The notes: generated from the sequence alone by a model not told the origin. Positions 37,492-47,207 are shown, counted from the stretch's first letter. The stretch: DNA of 64,000 nt from CAVSUR01 sp963731285 (GCA_963731285.1 CAVSUR010000001.1:310001-374000); one strand, 5' to 3'. Numbers and translations are program-made.

Positions 37492-38538
37492 GCCCGGGTC
37501 GGCGGCCGGGCCCGGGTCGGCGGCGAACTCGGCGCGCACGCCGAGCAGCCGGACCGGACTGCGCTCGGTGAACTTCTCCAGCGCGGCCAGCGCCCCGGCC
37601 TCGATGGCCGCCGGGTCCATCGTGCTCGCGGCCAGCGCCCGGCCGCGGGTGTAGGTGCGGAACGGCACATAGCGGATCTTGACCACGATCCGCGCCGCGG
37701 GCCGCTGCTCCGCCGCGACGTCGCGGGCCACCTGGCCGGCCAGCCGCCGTACCTGGCCGCGGACCTCGTCCCAGTCGGTGATGTCGCGCTGGAAGGTCGT
37801 CTCCCGGCCATGCCCGCGGGCCAGGTACGGCTCGCCAGTCACCGCCGACGGGTCCAGGCCGCGGGCGGTCTGGACCAGCCACGGGCCGATCGCCGGGCCG
37901 AAGTCGGCCGCCAGCGCCCGCGGGTCGGCGGCGGCGAGCGCGCCGACCGTTTCGATGCCGAGCCCGGCCAGCTTCCTGGCGGTCTTGCGCCCGATGCCCC
38001 ACAGGGCGTCCGGCGGCCGGCCGCCGAGCACCTGGTGCCAGTTCCGCTTGGTGAGCCGGAAGACCCCAGCTGGCTTGCCGAACCCGGTGGCCAGCTTGGC
38101 CTGCAGCTTGTTGCCGCCGATGCCGACCGAGCAGTCCAGCTGGGTGGCGGTTTTGATGCTGTCTTGTATCTCCCGGGCCACCGCCTCGGGATCATCGCTG
38201 TCCACCGCGACGAACGCCTCGTCCCAGCCCATCACCTCCACCAGCGGATGCCGGGCCCGGAGCACAGCCATGACCCGCTCGGAAACCGCCTCGTAGGCGG
38301 CCCGGTCGACGGGCAGGAAGACGGCGCCGGGTATCCGCCGGGCCGCCGTCCGCAGCGGCGTCCCGGCGGATACTCCGTAGCCACGGGCCTCGTAGGAGGC
38401 GGTCGCCACGACGCCGCGCTTGGCCGGGTCGCCGTCTCCGCCGACGACGACCGGGCGGCCGCGCAGCTCGGGATGGCGCAGCAGCTCCACGGCCGCGATG
38501 AACTGGTCCATGTCAACGTGCAGTACCCAGCGGGTCAC
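37477..38538 (-). CDS. dinB: Y-family DNA polymerase IV (DinB-like)
   Basis: Translesion DNA polymerase, 353 residues. Catalytic motif 1 is VLHVDMDQFIAAVE at about residues 4-17 and motif 2 is VMGWDEAFVAVD (Asp-Glu), with Trp in place of the usual Ile/Val/Leu before it. Then come the helix-hairpin-helix GIGRKTARKLAGLGIETVGAL and the little-finger domain. No C-terminal beta-clamp motif QxSLF is evident. The GTG at 38538 is chosen because it gives the family N terminus; the longer frame would overlap the SOS box. An upstream LexA box suggests DNA-damage induction. Confidence 0.9.
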   Translation of the reverse strand: MTRWVLHVDMDQFIAAVELLRHPELRGRPVVVGGDGDPAKRGVVATASYEARGYGVSAGTPLRTAARRIPGAVFLPVDRAAYEAVSERVMAVLRARHPLVEVMGWDEAFVAVDSDDPEAVAREIQDSIKTATQLDCSVGIGGNKLQAKLATGFGKPAGVFRLTKRNWHQVLGGRPPDALWGIGRKTARKLAGLGIETVGALAAADPRALAADFGPAIGPWLVQTARGLDPSAVTGEPYLARGHGRETTFQRDITDWDEVRGQVRRLAGQVARDVAAEQRPAARIVVKIRYVPFRTYTRGRALAASTMDPAAIEAGALAALEKFTERSPVRLLGVRAEFAADPGPAADPGSAAG

Positions 38539-38630
38539 GCTCCAGTGTCGCGCGGCCTGCCGGGCCGCCGTGCTGGCACTGCTGCGTTGACACCCCGAGA
38601 GCGCATCGCTAGATTCGCCATGTCCGGGCA

Positions 38631-38646
38631 TAGAACCTATGTTCGT
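38631..38646. promoter_or_regulatory. LexA (SOS) box
   Basis: TAGAACCTATGTTCGT contains the exact core GAAC-N4-GTTC of the actinobacterial/Gram-positive SOS box, 95 bp upstream of the dinB start. dinB-type polymerases are classical SOS genes. The divergent aldehyde dehydrogenase starts 77 bp on the other side. Confidence 0.75.
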
Positions 38647-38722
38647 TTAGCGCATACCCGGCGGCCTTCCGGCCGGGCGGCCCGGGCAGCTGGCCAGCCG
38701 AACCCCCGGCAAAGGAGCGCGC

Positions 38723-40180
38723 GTGGCTCTTCTGGACGTATCAGCCTGGCGCGGCAAGATCTTCTCCGGCGGCTGGAAGGAGCCCGGCGGCGGCGACGCC
38801 GCGGTCATTGAGCCGGCCACCGGGGACGAGATCGGCCGGGTCGGCATCGCTGCGGCCGCCGACGTCGCCGCGGCCGCCGCAGCGGCCGCCGCGGCCCAGC
38901 CCGCCTGGGCGGCACTGCCCTACACCCAGCGGGCCGCGATCTTGCGCAAGGCGGGCGATATCTGGCTCGCGCACGCGGCGGAGATAGAGGACTGGTCTAT
39001 CCGCGAGGGCGGCAAGATCCCGCCCGCCGCGCAGTTCGAGACGCACGTGGCCACCGAGGAGATCTTCGAGGCCGCCACCCTGCCGTCCCGGCCCTACGGG
39101 GACCTGCTGCCCAGCGAGTCGCCGCACCTCAGCTTCGCCGAGCGCGTCCCGGTCGGGGTGGCAGGCGTCATCGCGCCGTTCAACTTCCCGCAGATCCTGG
39201 CCATCCGCTCGGTCGCGCCCGCGCTCGCGCTCGGCAACGCCGTGCTGCTCAAGCCCGATCCGCGCACGGCTGTCTGCGGCGGGGTGGTGCTGGCGCAGGT
39301 GCTGGCCGCGGCCGGCCTGCCCGAGGGTCTGCTGCACGTGCTGCCCGGCGGCGCCGAGGTCGGCGAGGCGGTGGTCAGCCACCCGCAGGTGCCGGTGATC
39401 TCGTTCACCGGGTCCACCGCGGCGGGCCGCCGGGTGGGCGCGCTGGCCGGCCGGCTGCTCAAGCGGGTGCACCTGGAGCTGGGCGGCAACTCGGCGCTGA
39501 TCATCCTGGACGACGCGGACCTGGACGCCGCCGCGTCGGCGGGCGCCTGGGGATCGTTCCTGCATCAGGGCCAGATCTGCATGACCACCGGGCGCCACCT
39601 GGTGCACGAGGCGGTCTACGACGGCTACGTGGCCCGGCTGGCCGACAAGGCCGCGCACCTGCCGGTGGGCAACCCCGCCACCGGCCAGGTCGCGCTCGGG
39701 CCGGTCATCGACGAGCGCCAGCGCGACAAGATCCACGAGCTGGTCACCGGCAGCGTCGGTGCGGGTGCCCGGCTCGCGGCGGGCGGCAGCTACGAGGGCC
39801 TGTTCTACCGGCCGACCGTGCTCGCCGATGTCGCGCCGGCCATGCCGGCCTACGCCAGCGAGGTATTCGGGCCGGTGGCGCCGGTGCTGCGCTTCGCCAC
39901 CGCGGACGAGGCGGCCAAGCTCGCCGCCGATTCCGAGTACGGCCTGTCCCTGGGCATTCTCACCCGGGATGTGATGCGCGGGCTGGAGCTCGCCCGCCGC
40001 ATTCCCACCGGGATCGTGCACATTAACGACCAGACCGTCGATGACGCGCCCAATACGCCGTTCGGCGGCGTCCGCGCCTCCGGCACCGGCGCCCGCTTCG
40101 GCGGTACCGCCAACCTGGATGCGTTCACCGACACCCGGTGGGTCACCGTCCGCGGCGACGTCGCGCCCTATCCGTTCTGA
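38723..40180 (+). CDS. Aldehyde dehydrogenase (benzaldehyde dehydrogenase-like)
   Basis: NAD(P)-dependent aldehyde dehydrogenase, 485 residues. The catalytic Glu is in HLELGGNSAL (about 252-261) and the catalytic Cys in HQGQICMTTGRH (about 281-292); the cofactor loop is FTGSTAAGRR. VIAPFNFPQ and the C-terminal PFGGVRASGTGARFGG fit the benzaldehyde/vanillin dehydrogenase branch. GTG start with AAAGGAG upstream. The 4-hydroxybenzoate hydroxylase gene begins 28 bp after its stop, so it may oxidise an aromatic aldehyde to feed that enzyme (inference). Confidence 0.9.
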   Translation: MALLDVSAWRGKIFSGGWKEPGGGDAAVIEPATGDEIGRVGIAAAADVAAAAAAAAAAQPAWAALPYTQRAAILRKAGDIWLAHAAEIEDWSIREGGKIPPAAQFETHVATEEIFEAATLPSRPYGDLLPSESPHLSFAERVPVGVAGVIAPFNFPQILAIRSVAPALALGNAVLLKPDPRTAVCGGVVLAQVLAAAGLPEGLLHVLPGGAEVGEAVVSHPQVPVISFTGSTAAGRRVGALAGRLLKRVHLELGGNSALIILDDADLDAAASAGAWGSFLHQGQICMTTGRHLVHEAVYDGYVARLADKAAHLPVGNPATGQVALGPVIDERQRDKIHELVTGSVGAGARLAAGGSYEGLFYRPTVLADVAPAMPAYASEVFGPVAPVLRFATADEAAKLAADSEYGLSLGILTRDVMRGLELARRIPTGIVHINDQTVDDAPNTPFGGVRASGTGARFGGTANLDAFTDTRWVTVRGDVAPYPF

Positions 40181-40208
40181 CCCGGGCCAGCTGACCGGCG
40201 TGGCGGGC

Positions 40209-41379
40209 ATGCGCGCGCAGATTGGCATCGTCGGCGCCGGGCCCGCCGGGCTGCTGCTGTCGCATCTGCTGGCGCTGCGCGGGATCGACTCGGTGCTGGT
40301 CGAGACGCGCAGCCAGGCGTACTGCGAGGCCCGGCAGCGGGCCGGGGTGCTGGAGGCGGCCACGGTCGCGCTGCTGCGCGAGGCCGGCCTCGCGGCCAGG
40401 CTGGACCGGCTGGGACTTGAGCATGGCGGGATCTACCTGCAGTTCGACGGCGAGCGCAGGCACATCGACTTCCGCGACCTGGCCGGCCGGACCGTCACTG
40501 TGTACGCCCAGACCGAGGTGGTCAAGGACCTGATCGCCCGGCGGCTGGCCGACGGGGCCGGGTGGAGTTCGACGTCACGCAGACTGCAGTCCGCGATCTG
40601 GGCACCGACCGCCCGGTGCTCAGCTACACCAGCGCCGACGGGACGCGGCAGGAGGTCAGCTGCGACGTCATCGCCGGCTGCGACGGCTTTCACGGGATCT
40701 GCCGGGCAGCGATCCCCCGGTCGGTGGCGACCCAGTGGGAGCGCGAGTACCCCTACGCCTGGCTCGGCATCCTCGCCGACGTGCCGCCGTCGACCGACGA
40801 GCTGATCTACGCTTACCACCCGCACGGTTTCGCCCTGCACAGCCTGCGCAGTCCGGCCGTCAGCCGGCTCTACCTGCAGGTCGGGCCGGACGAGGATCTC
40901 GCCGCCTGGCCGGACGAGCGGATCTGGGCGGAGCTGGCCGAGCGGTTCGCGCTGCCCGGCTGGCAGCTGCGCCAGGGGCCGGTGCTGGAGAAGAGCATCA
41001 CGCCGATGCGCAGCTTCGTCAGCGCGCCGATGCGCTGGCAGCGGCTGTTCCTGGCCGGCGACGCGGCGCACATCGTGCCGCCGACCGGCGCCAAGGGACT
41101 GAACCTGGCGCTGGCGGACGTGGCCGTCCTCGCCCGCGCCCTGGACTGCCTGCTGCGCGGGGACCCCGGCCCGGCGGCGCAGTACTCGGCGACCTGCCTG
41201 GCCCGGGTCTGGCGGTGCACGCACTTTCCGCGCAGCTGACCTCCATGCTGCACCGTGCGCCGGAAGCGGGCGATCTGCAGGCGGGACTTCAGCTGGCCGG
41301 ACTGCGCTACGTTACTAACTCGCGGGCCGCCGCCGCTGCGCTGGCCGAGCACTACACCGGCCTGCCGATCGGCGGCTGA
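40209..41379 (+). CDS. pobA: 4-hydroxybenzoate 3-monooxygenase-like (two frameshifts)
   Basis: FAD-dependent aromatic hydroxylase of the PobA type. The FAD motif is IGIVGAGPAGLLLSHLL at the N terminus; ARQRAGVLE, the DG motif CDGFHGICR and GDAAHIVPPTGAKGLNLALAD follow. A G seems to be missing near 40560 (GAG-VEFDV) and another near 41213 (VWR-VHALSAQL), both in G runs. The last part continues to LPIGG at 41379. Restored length is about 390 residues, as for PobA. Converts 4-hydroxybenzoate to protocatechuate in known members; paired here with an aldehyde dehydrogenase. Confidence 0.85.
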
Positions 41380-41422
41380 GGCCGCCGCCTGCTCGGGCCC
41401 CGCGGGCAGCTCTCGCGGGCGG

Positions 41423-42274
41423 CTACGGCAGGATGTTGACGGCGCGGGCTACAACCAATGCGATAGTGACGATGGAGACCACGGCCTGCACCAGCATGGC
41501 CGACTTGGCCCACCGCGACAGCGGCATCACGTCGGTGGGGCTGAACGCCGCGGCGTTGGTGAACGCCAGGTAGAGGTAGTCGCCGAGCCTCGGCTCCCAC
41601 TCCGGTGAGGCCAGCTCCGGGCTGGACATCTGCACGAACTGAAAGTCCGGGTACTTGTGCGTGCCGTGCGCCCGGGCGACCGGGCCGCCCCGGTCGAACT
41701 CCCAGTACCACAGCGCGAACACGATGATGTTGGTCAGCCAGATCGCGCCGCCCGAGACCAGCAGCGGGCCGGGGCGGTCCCCCGCCGGCCCCAGCGTGCC
41801 GCTGGCCAGCCCGAACGCCAGCCGCGCCGCCGACCACGCATTGGCCAGGCTGAGCACCGCGGCCAGCACCAGGCTGAGCGACCTGATCAGCCGGGATTCC
41901 CGGTCCAGCCGCCCGGGGTTGGCCACCATCAGCGCGGCGAACAGCAGACCCTGCACCGCAGGCAGCAGCCATACCGGTTGCACCAGCACCAGCCGGTGCG
42001 AGAGCGCCAGCTGCAGCGCGATCGCGGTGGCGGTCACCGCTGCCACCTGCCAGCGCGGCTCGCCGGCCGTGGCGCGCCGCCAGGCCGGCGCCACCTGGTG
42101 CACCGCCGCCCTGGCCACCCGCGCCTCCGGGCCGACCAGTTTCTCCAGCTGGCCCATCCGCTCGTGCAGCGCCCGGATGCCCGCCAGCAGTCGCTCGGCG
42201 TCCCCGTCACGCACGTCGCGATGGCCGGACTCAGCCGCCCGCGCATCGCGGTACTCCGGATCCTCGGTCACCAC
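41423..42274 (-). CDS. DUF1345-like membrane protein
   Basis: 283 residues. A charged N-terminal region with a probable helix (ERLLAGIRALHERMGQLEKLV) precedes about six membrane segments (residues 75-280). The C-terminal part, YLYLAFTNAAAFSPTDVMPLSRWAK then a final long helix, matches the DUF1345 pattern and looks like an ion-channel-type pore loop, but this is only similarity. Function unknown. On the same strand 36 bp upstream of whiB. Confidence 0.75.
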   Translation of the reverse strand: MVTEDPEYRDARAAESGHRDVRDGDAERLLAGIRALHERMGQLEKLVGPEARVARAAVHQVAPAWRRATAGEPRWQVAAVTATAIALQLALSHRLVLVQPVWLLPAVQGLLFAALMVANPGRLDRESRLIRSLSLVLAAVLSLANAWSAARLAFGLASGTLGPAGDRPGPLLVSGGAIWLTNIIVFALWYWEFDRGGPVARAHGTHKYPDFQFVQMSSPELASPEWEPRLGDYLYLAFTNAAAFSPTDVMPLSRWAKSAMLVQAVVSIVTIALVVARAVNILP

Positions 42275-42310
42275 GACAGTATTGCCCCGGGGGGCGGCCC
42301 TTGCGGGCGG

Positions 42311-42715
42311 CTACGACCGCACTTTTGCGCGGCGGCGGCCCGCAGCGGGCCGGTGATGGTGAACTGGGCTGGCCGCCGGGAGCACCGGGCGCGCGCGCAG
42401 CGCACGGCGCTCTTCCTCACTCAGACCGCCCCACACGCCGAATTCCTGACCGGACTCCAGCGCGAAGCGCAGGCAGGCCTCGCGGACCAGGCAGCGCGCG
42501 CAGACTTCCTTGGCCAGCGCTATCTGCTCACCGCCGGGGCCCCGCGACGAGAGCGGGAAGAACAGCTCCGGGTCTTCATCCAGGCACGCCCCGATCGCCC
42601 GCCAGTCTTCCCCGGCGGCCCCGGCAGCGTCTGACGCGCTTATTTTCAACTCGCGAACCTCAACTCTCGTACTGGCAGCCGACGCTGGCCTCGGGACACA
42701 TGTGCGCAGAGCCAT
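42311..42715 (-). CDS. WhiB-family iron-sulfur transcription factor
   Basis: Actinobacteria-specific Wbl protein, 134 residues. Four cysteines (C44, C72, C75, C81; pattern C-x27-C-x2-C-x5-C) bind a 4Fe-4S cluster, followed by the GVWGG turn (93-97) and a basic C-terminal tail for DNA binding. Wbl proteins bind region 4 of the main sigma factor. The real start could be further in, because the first 30 residues show no family similarity; ATG at 42715 is the only ATG. Which subclass (WhiB1/WblE-like or other) cannot be decided. Confidence 0.88.
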   Translation of the reverse strand: MALRTCVPRPASAASTRVEVRELKISASDAAGAAGEDWRAIGACLDEDPELFFPLSSRGPGGEQIALAKEVCARCLVREACLRFALESGQEFGVWGGLSEEERRALRARPVLPAASPVHHHRPAAGRRRAKVRS

Positions 42716-42895
42716 CTCTATGCCCCGCTGGCAGCGCGGCTACTCCGGGCACGGCAAAATTCCGGACGCCGGGCCGATTGCGGTCAACGTGGCACAGAGG
42801 CATCACGGCCGTTGCCGCGCAACGCCGGCGTCGTTTGACATTCACTCTCCGGGGCAGTGGCGTCGGGTCCGGTCATGCAGACCTGAGGGGTTGTT

Positions 42896-43705
42896 ATGTC
42901 CGCTCTGGTGGTCTTGATTATCGTCATCGCGGTCATCGTGGTTGCCGCGATCATCATCGGCGTCGCGCGCGCGGCCGCCCGGGCCCGCAGTCAGCGCCTC
43001 GAGCAGCGGTTCGGCCCTGAATACGACCGGGTCGTTGCCGAGCGGGGCGGCCGGCGGCAGGCCGAGGCGGAGCTCGCAGGCCGCGAGCAGCGAGTCAGCC
43101 AGCTGCAGATCCGCCCGCTCAGCCCCGCCGCGCGGGCCAGGTACGCCGGGGAATGGCGGGCGATCCAGGAGCGCTTCGTCGATACGCCCGCGGCGGCGAT
43201 GGGCGAGGCCAGGCGCACGGTGCTGGCCGTGATGACCGAGCGCGGCTACCCGGTGGAACAAGACGACCAGGTCGCGGCGGACTTGTCGGTGGAGCACGCT
43301 GGTTTCGTCGACCATTACCGCGCGGCCCGCGCGATCAGCGAGCAGGCCGCCGCGGGTGCCGCACCGACCGAGGAACTACGGCAGGGCATGATCCACTACC
43401 GCGCGCTGTTCCAGGACCTGCTCGGTGACGAGCCCAGCCCCGGGCAGGAGGGTGGCTCGGCAGCAGGCCCGGCGGCCGCTGACCAGGCCCCGGGTGCCCC
43501 GACGGTAACCGCTGACCCGGCTGCAGTGCCCGACCCGGCGGCAGTGCCCGACCCGGCGGCCCCCGGCCCGGCCGGACCCGATCCGGCGGGACCCGGCCCG
43601 GCTCCGGCACCCGGTCCCGAGGGCGCGAGCACGACCCCAGCACCGGGCGCAGCCGGGACCGCGGCGGACCCGGCCGGCGAGCGCATCCCTCCAGCCCATC
43701 GCTGA
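42896..43705 (+). CDS. Conserved actinobacterial membrane-anchored hypothetical protein
   Basis: 269 residues. One N-terminal membrane segment (VVLIIVIAVIVVAAIIIGVA, about 4-23), a basic stop-transfer, then a helical cytoplasmic domain (about 35-175) with RFGPEYDRVV, RPLSPAARARYAGEW, RFVDTPAAA and HYRALFQDLL, and a Pro/Ala/Gly-rich tail. This layout occurs widely in Streptomyces-like genomes as a hypothetical protein, often near stress genes. No catalytic motif is seen. ATG start with GAGGGG upstream; the MFS gene follows after 42 bp. Confidence 0.8.
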   Translation: MSALVVLIIVIAVIVVAAIIIGVARAAARARSQRLEQRFGPEYDRVVAERGGRRQAEAELAGREQRVSQLQIRPLSPAARARYAGEWRAIQERFVDTPAAAMGEARRTVLAVMTERGYPVEQDDQVAADLSVEHAGFVDHYRAARAISEQAAAGAAPTEELRQGMIHYRALFQDLLGDEPSPGQEGGSAAGPAAADQAPGAPTVTADPAAVPDPAAVPDPAAPGPAGPDPAGPGPAPAPGPEGASTTPAPGAAGTAADPAGERIPPAHR

Positions 43706-43747
43706 CCGCGGGGAACCCGGCCGGCAGGCCAGGAAGGCGATGGCGCG

Positions 43748-45242
43748 ATGAGCGAGGTCCAGACAGGCACGGTGCGCACCAAAGTCCCGGCGCGGCTTGA
43801 CCGGCTGCCCTGGTCACGCTGGCACTGGATGATCATTATCGGCCTCGGGACCGTCTGGATCCTGGACGGTCTCGAAGTCACGGTCGTCGGCAACATCTCC
43901 GGCCAGATGAGCATGCCGGGCAGCGGCATCAACATCACGCAGAGCCAGATCACTGGGTTCGGCGCCGCCGCATACGTGTCTGGCGCATGCGTGGGTGCCC
44001 TGTTCTTCGGGTGGCTGACCGACCGATTTGGCCGGAAGAAACTCTTCATGATCACCCTGGGGGTGTACCTCGCGGCCACGGCCATGACGGCGCTGTCGTT
44101 CGCGCCGTGGTGGTTCTTCCTGTTCCGGTTCCTGACCGGTCTGGGCATCGGCGGGGAGTACGCGGCGATCAACTCCGCCATCGACGAGCTGATCCCGAGC
44201 CGGCACCGGGGCATGATCGACATCGTCATCAACGGCACGTTCTGGGCCGGCGCCGCCGTCGGGGCGCTGATCACCGTGCCGGCCACCAACGACCTGCCGG
44301 TCAATATTGGCTGGCGGGTGTGCTTCGGGCTGGGGGTGGTGCTCGGCCTGGTCATCCTGCTGATCCGGCGCAACGTGCCGGAAAGCCCGCGCTGGCTGTT
44401 CATCCACGGGCACGCCCGCGAGGCCGAGAACCTGGTGGACGGCATCGAGGTCAGGGTCGAGCGGGACACCGGGACACAGCTCGCCGACCCCAGCCAGTCG
44501 CTCACGATCCGGCAGCGCAAGACGATCGGTTTCCTGACGATCGCCAGGGCCATGTTCCAGCTGTACCCGCGCCGGGCGATCCTCGGCCTCTCGCTGTTCA
44601 TCGGCCAGGCGTTTCTCTATAACGCGATCACGTTCGGCTACGCCCAGATCCTGGCGAAGTTCTTTCATGTCACCACCAACCCCGGCTATTACTTCGCGGT
44701 GATCGCCGTCGGCAACCTGGTCGGCCCGCTGGTGCTCGGCCGGTTCTTCGACACGGTCGGCCGCAAGCCGATGATCGCGGGCACCTACATCGCCGTCCGG
44801 GGTGCTGCTGTTCGTCACCGCGTGGCTGTTCAGCCAGGGCAAGCTGACCGCCACCACGATGACCGCCTGCTGGTGCGTGGTGCTGTTCTTCGCCTCGGCG
44901 GGAGCCAGCTCGGCGTACCTGACGGTCAGCGAGGTGTTCCCGATGGAGACCCGGGCGCTGGCCATCGCCTTCTTCTACGCGATCGGCACCGCGGCCGGCG
45001 GCATCACCGGGCCGCTGCTGTTCTCGAAGCTGGTCGGCCCGGGCAAGGTCTCCGAGACGGTCATCGCGTTCTCCATCGGCGCGGGACTCATGGTCGCGGC
45101 CGGCCTCGTCGAAATCTTCCTCGGCGTCAAGGCCGAGCGGCAGAGCCTGGAGGCCATCGCCCAGCCGCTCACCGCGCAGGACGCGGCAGACCAGGACGCG
45201 TCGGCGCCCCGGCGGCCGGGCCAGCCGCGGCCCGCGACCTAG
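43748..45242 (+). CDS. MFS transporter (one frameshift)
   Basis: Major facilitator superfamily permease of the sugar/metabolite:H+ symporter type. GWLTDRFGRKKLFM (loop 2-3 signature, about 88-101) and RFLTGLGIGGEYAAINSAIDELIP are present. The second signature GRFFDTVGRKPMIAG comes before the break near 44800, where the frame gains one base (or loses two) at AGTYIA. Then LLFVTAWLFSQGKL leads to the last four helices and stop 45242. Restored length is about 497 residues, 12 helices. Substrate unknown. A universal stress protein gene follows after 21 bp. Confidence 0.85.
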
Positions 45243-45263
45243 ACAGCAGGGAAGACGCCAGCC

Positions 45264-45672
45264 ATGACCGTGGTGGTGGGAGTGGACGGCGGCCGCGGCT
45301 CAGGCGCGGCCATCCGGCTCGCGGCTCAGGGAGCCTGCGCCTCCGAACACACACGCCCTCGGCGCGCCGGCCGGGCGGCCGCCGGCGACGTCGCGCGCCG
45401 CCGCCGACGATCACGTGCTGGCCCGGGCCATACTGGCCGACGTGGTGCGCGCCGCGCTCGGCCCCGATGCTGACCGGGTAGAGTACCGCGTGGTCGCCGG
45501 CCAGGCCGGACGCGGGCTGATCGATGCGGCCCGGCGGGAGGATGCGGGGCTCATCGTGCTGGCCGCCCGGGGCAGCGGGGTGCCCGCTCTTGCCGGAGCC
45601 GTAAGTCAGTATGTACTGCGGCATGCGCCGTGCCCGGTGCTGGTCGTCCCTGAGGCCAGCAAGGACGGCTAG
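45264..45672 (+). pseudogene. Universal stress protein, frame broken
   Basis: N terminus TVVVGVDGGRGSGAAIRLAA matches the first strand and nucleotide loop of UspA. From about 45415 the C-terminal half reads in another frame: VEYRVVAGQAGRGLIDAARREDAGLIVLAARGSG and SQYVLRHAPCPVLVV, with the typical ATP-binding G-x2-G-x9-G(S/T) region partly kept. The middle (about 45330-45410) needs at least one frame change and lacks the usual strand-2 sequence, so it may be truncated as well as shifted. Typical length is 140-150 residues; here 136 codons remain. Confidence 0.7.
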
Positions 45673-45773
45673 CCACGCGAGCGCGCGCCGCGGCCCGAGC
45701 GGGCGGCTGCGATCTAGCTGCAAGAAGCCGGCCGCGAGGGCCTTGCGGCCCGAGGCGATCGGCTGGCGGGAAT

Positions 45774-45793
45774 CCCGGGGGTCGTCCCCCGGG
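45774..45793. terminator. GC-rich hairpin downstream of the stress protein gene
   Basis: CCCGGGGG-TCGT-CCCCCGGG: 8-bp perfect stem with a 4-nt loop, 101 bp after the stop at 45672 and 22 bp before the next start. A second, weaker hairpin (GGCCGC/GCGGCC, 45730-45750) precedes it. No T tract. Terminator or leader structure of the next gene. Confidence 0.4.
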
Positions 45794-45815
45794 GCAATAC
45801 CGAAGGGCGGTATGA

Positions 45816-46697
45816 ATGGCAGGGCCACCTGGTCCGGGCGAACCCGTCGCGCTGCTGGGCACCGGGATCATGGGCGCTGCGATGGCGCGCAGCATGCTCC
45901 GCGCGGGGCTGGCGGTGCGAGTGTGGAACAGGACGCGGGCCCGGGCGGAGGCGCTCGTCGCCGTCGGCGCGGTCACCGCCGCCTCACCCGCAGACGCGGT
46001 ACGGGACGCGCGGGTCATCGTGACCATGCTGGCCGATGGCGATGCCGTGCTGGCCGTGATGTCCGCCGCCCGAGGCGGCCTGCGCGCGGGCCAGGTGTGG
46101 GCGCAGGCCAGCACCGTGGGAGCCGGCGCCATCGAGGAGCTGGCGGCGTTCGCGGCCGAGCACGGCCTGGTGTTCGCCGATTCGCCCGTGGTCGGTACCC
46201 GCCAGCCCGCCGAGCAGGGCGCCCTCACGGTAATCGCTGCCGGGCCGCCGCAGGCCCGGGCCGAACTCGAGCCGGTGTTCGCGGCGATCGGCCAGCGGAC
46301 CACCTGGCTGGGCACCGAGCCGGGTGCCGCCTCGCGGCTCAAGCTCGTCGTCAACAGCTGGGTGCTGGCCCTGACCGCAGCCGCTGGGGAGGCCGTGGCG
46401 CTAGCGCAGGGGCTGGACATCGATCCGCGGGTGTTCCTGCAGGCGGTGTCGGGCGGTCCGCTGGACAGCCGGTATCTGGAGGCCAAGGCGGGGGCGATCC
46501 TGGCCGGAGATATGACCGCCAGCTTCACGGTTGAGATGGCCGTGAAGGACGCCGGGCTCATCACGGCCGCGGCAGCCGCGGCCGGAATCCGGCTGGACGT
46601 GGCGGAGGCTGCGGCGCAGCGCTTCCGTCGCGCCGCCACCCTCGGCCACGCCACCGAGGACATGGCCGCCGCCTACTATGCGAGCTTCGACACCTAG
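45816..46697 (+). CDS. NAD(P)-dependent beta-hydroxyacid dehydrogenase family oxidoreductase
   Basis: 293 residues. The Rossmann loop LLGTGIMGAAMARSMLRAGL lies at about 14-33, with NRTRARAEAL suggesting NADP preference. The substrate motif is DSPVVGTRQPAEQGALTVIAAG (about 127-148), and the catalytic Lys is in RLKLVVNSW (about 176). The C-terminal helical domain ends with AMKD-like VKDAGLI. It resembles 3-hydroxyisobutyrate and 6-phosphogluconate-type dehydrogenases and glyoxylate reductases; the substrate is not clear. ATG at 45816, weak SD GAAGGGCGG. Confidence 0.88.
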   Translation: MAGPPGPGEPVALLGTGIMGAAMARSMLRAGLAVRVWNRTRARAEALVAVGAVTAASPADAVRDARVIVTMLADGDAVLAVMSAARGGLRAGQVWAQASTVGAGAIEELAAFAAEHGLVFADSPVVGTRQPAEQGALTVIAAGPPQARAELEPVFAAIGQRTTWLGTEPGAASRLKLVVNSWVLALTAAAGEAVALAQGLDIDPRVFLQAVSGGPLDSRYLEAKAGAILAGDMTASFTVEMAVKDAGLITAAAAAAGIRLDVAEAAAQRFRRAATLGHATEDMAAAYYASFDT

Positions 46698-46769
46698 CCC
46701 CCTGGCGGCCTGATGAGCGGGTCGCTGCGCCGCACCAGGCCCCGGTGACCAGGCCGTGCGCGGTGGCGA

Positions 46770-47207
46770 TCAGTGCGGCAAACGCACGACCGAGAGGAAG
46801 AACTGGTCGATCTGGCGGACGGCGGCGATGAACTGGTTCACGTCGACCGGCTTGGCCACGTAGGCATTGGCGTGCAGCTTGTAGCTGCGCAGGATGTCCT
46901 CCTCAGAGGAGGACGTCGTGAGGATCACGACGGGCACGTGGGTCAGCCCGGGATCGGACTTGATCCGCTCGAGTACCTGCCGCCCGTCGTACTTGGGCAG
47001 GTTCAGGTCCAGCAGGATGAGGTCTACCGCCGGAGCGTCGGCGTGCGCCCCGCGCCGGTACAGGAAGTCCAGGGCCTCTTCCCCGTCGTGCACCACATGC
47101 AGCCGGTTGCCGATCTTGTTTTCCTCGAATGCCTCCCTGGTCATCAGCTCGTCGCCGGGATCGTCCTCGACGAGCAGGACCTCGATGGACTGGACGGGAA
47201 CGGTCAT
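46770..47207 (-). CDS. Single-domain response regulator
   Basis: 145-residue receiver without output domain, close to cyanobacterial Rcp1-type regulators that work with phytochrome-like kinases. Acidic pocket E14-D15-D16, phosphoacceptor Asp67 in LILLDLNLP, Thr in ILTTSSSEED (about 97) and Lys in VAKPVDVNQF (about 119). The ATG overlaps the stop of the histidine kinase gene (ATGA), and AAGGAAT lies upstream. It probably takes phosphate from that kinase; the final output is unknown. Confidence 0.92.
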   Translation of the reverse strand: MTVPVQSIEVLLVEDDPGDELMTREAFEENKIGNRLHVVHDGEEALDFLYRRGAHADAPAVDLILLDLNLPKYDGRQVLERIKSDPGLTHVPVVILTTSSSEEDILRSYKLHANAYVAKPVDVNQFIAAVRQIDQFFLSVVRLPH

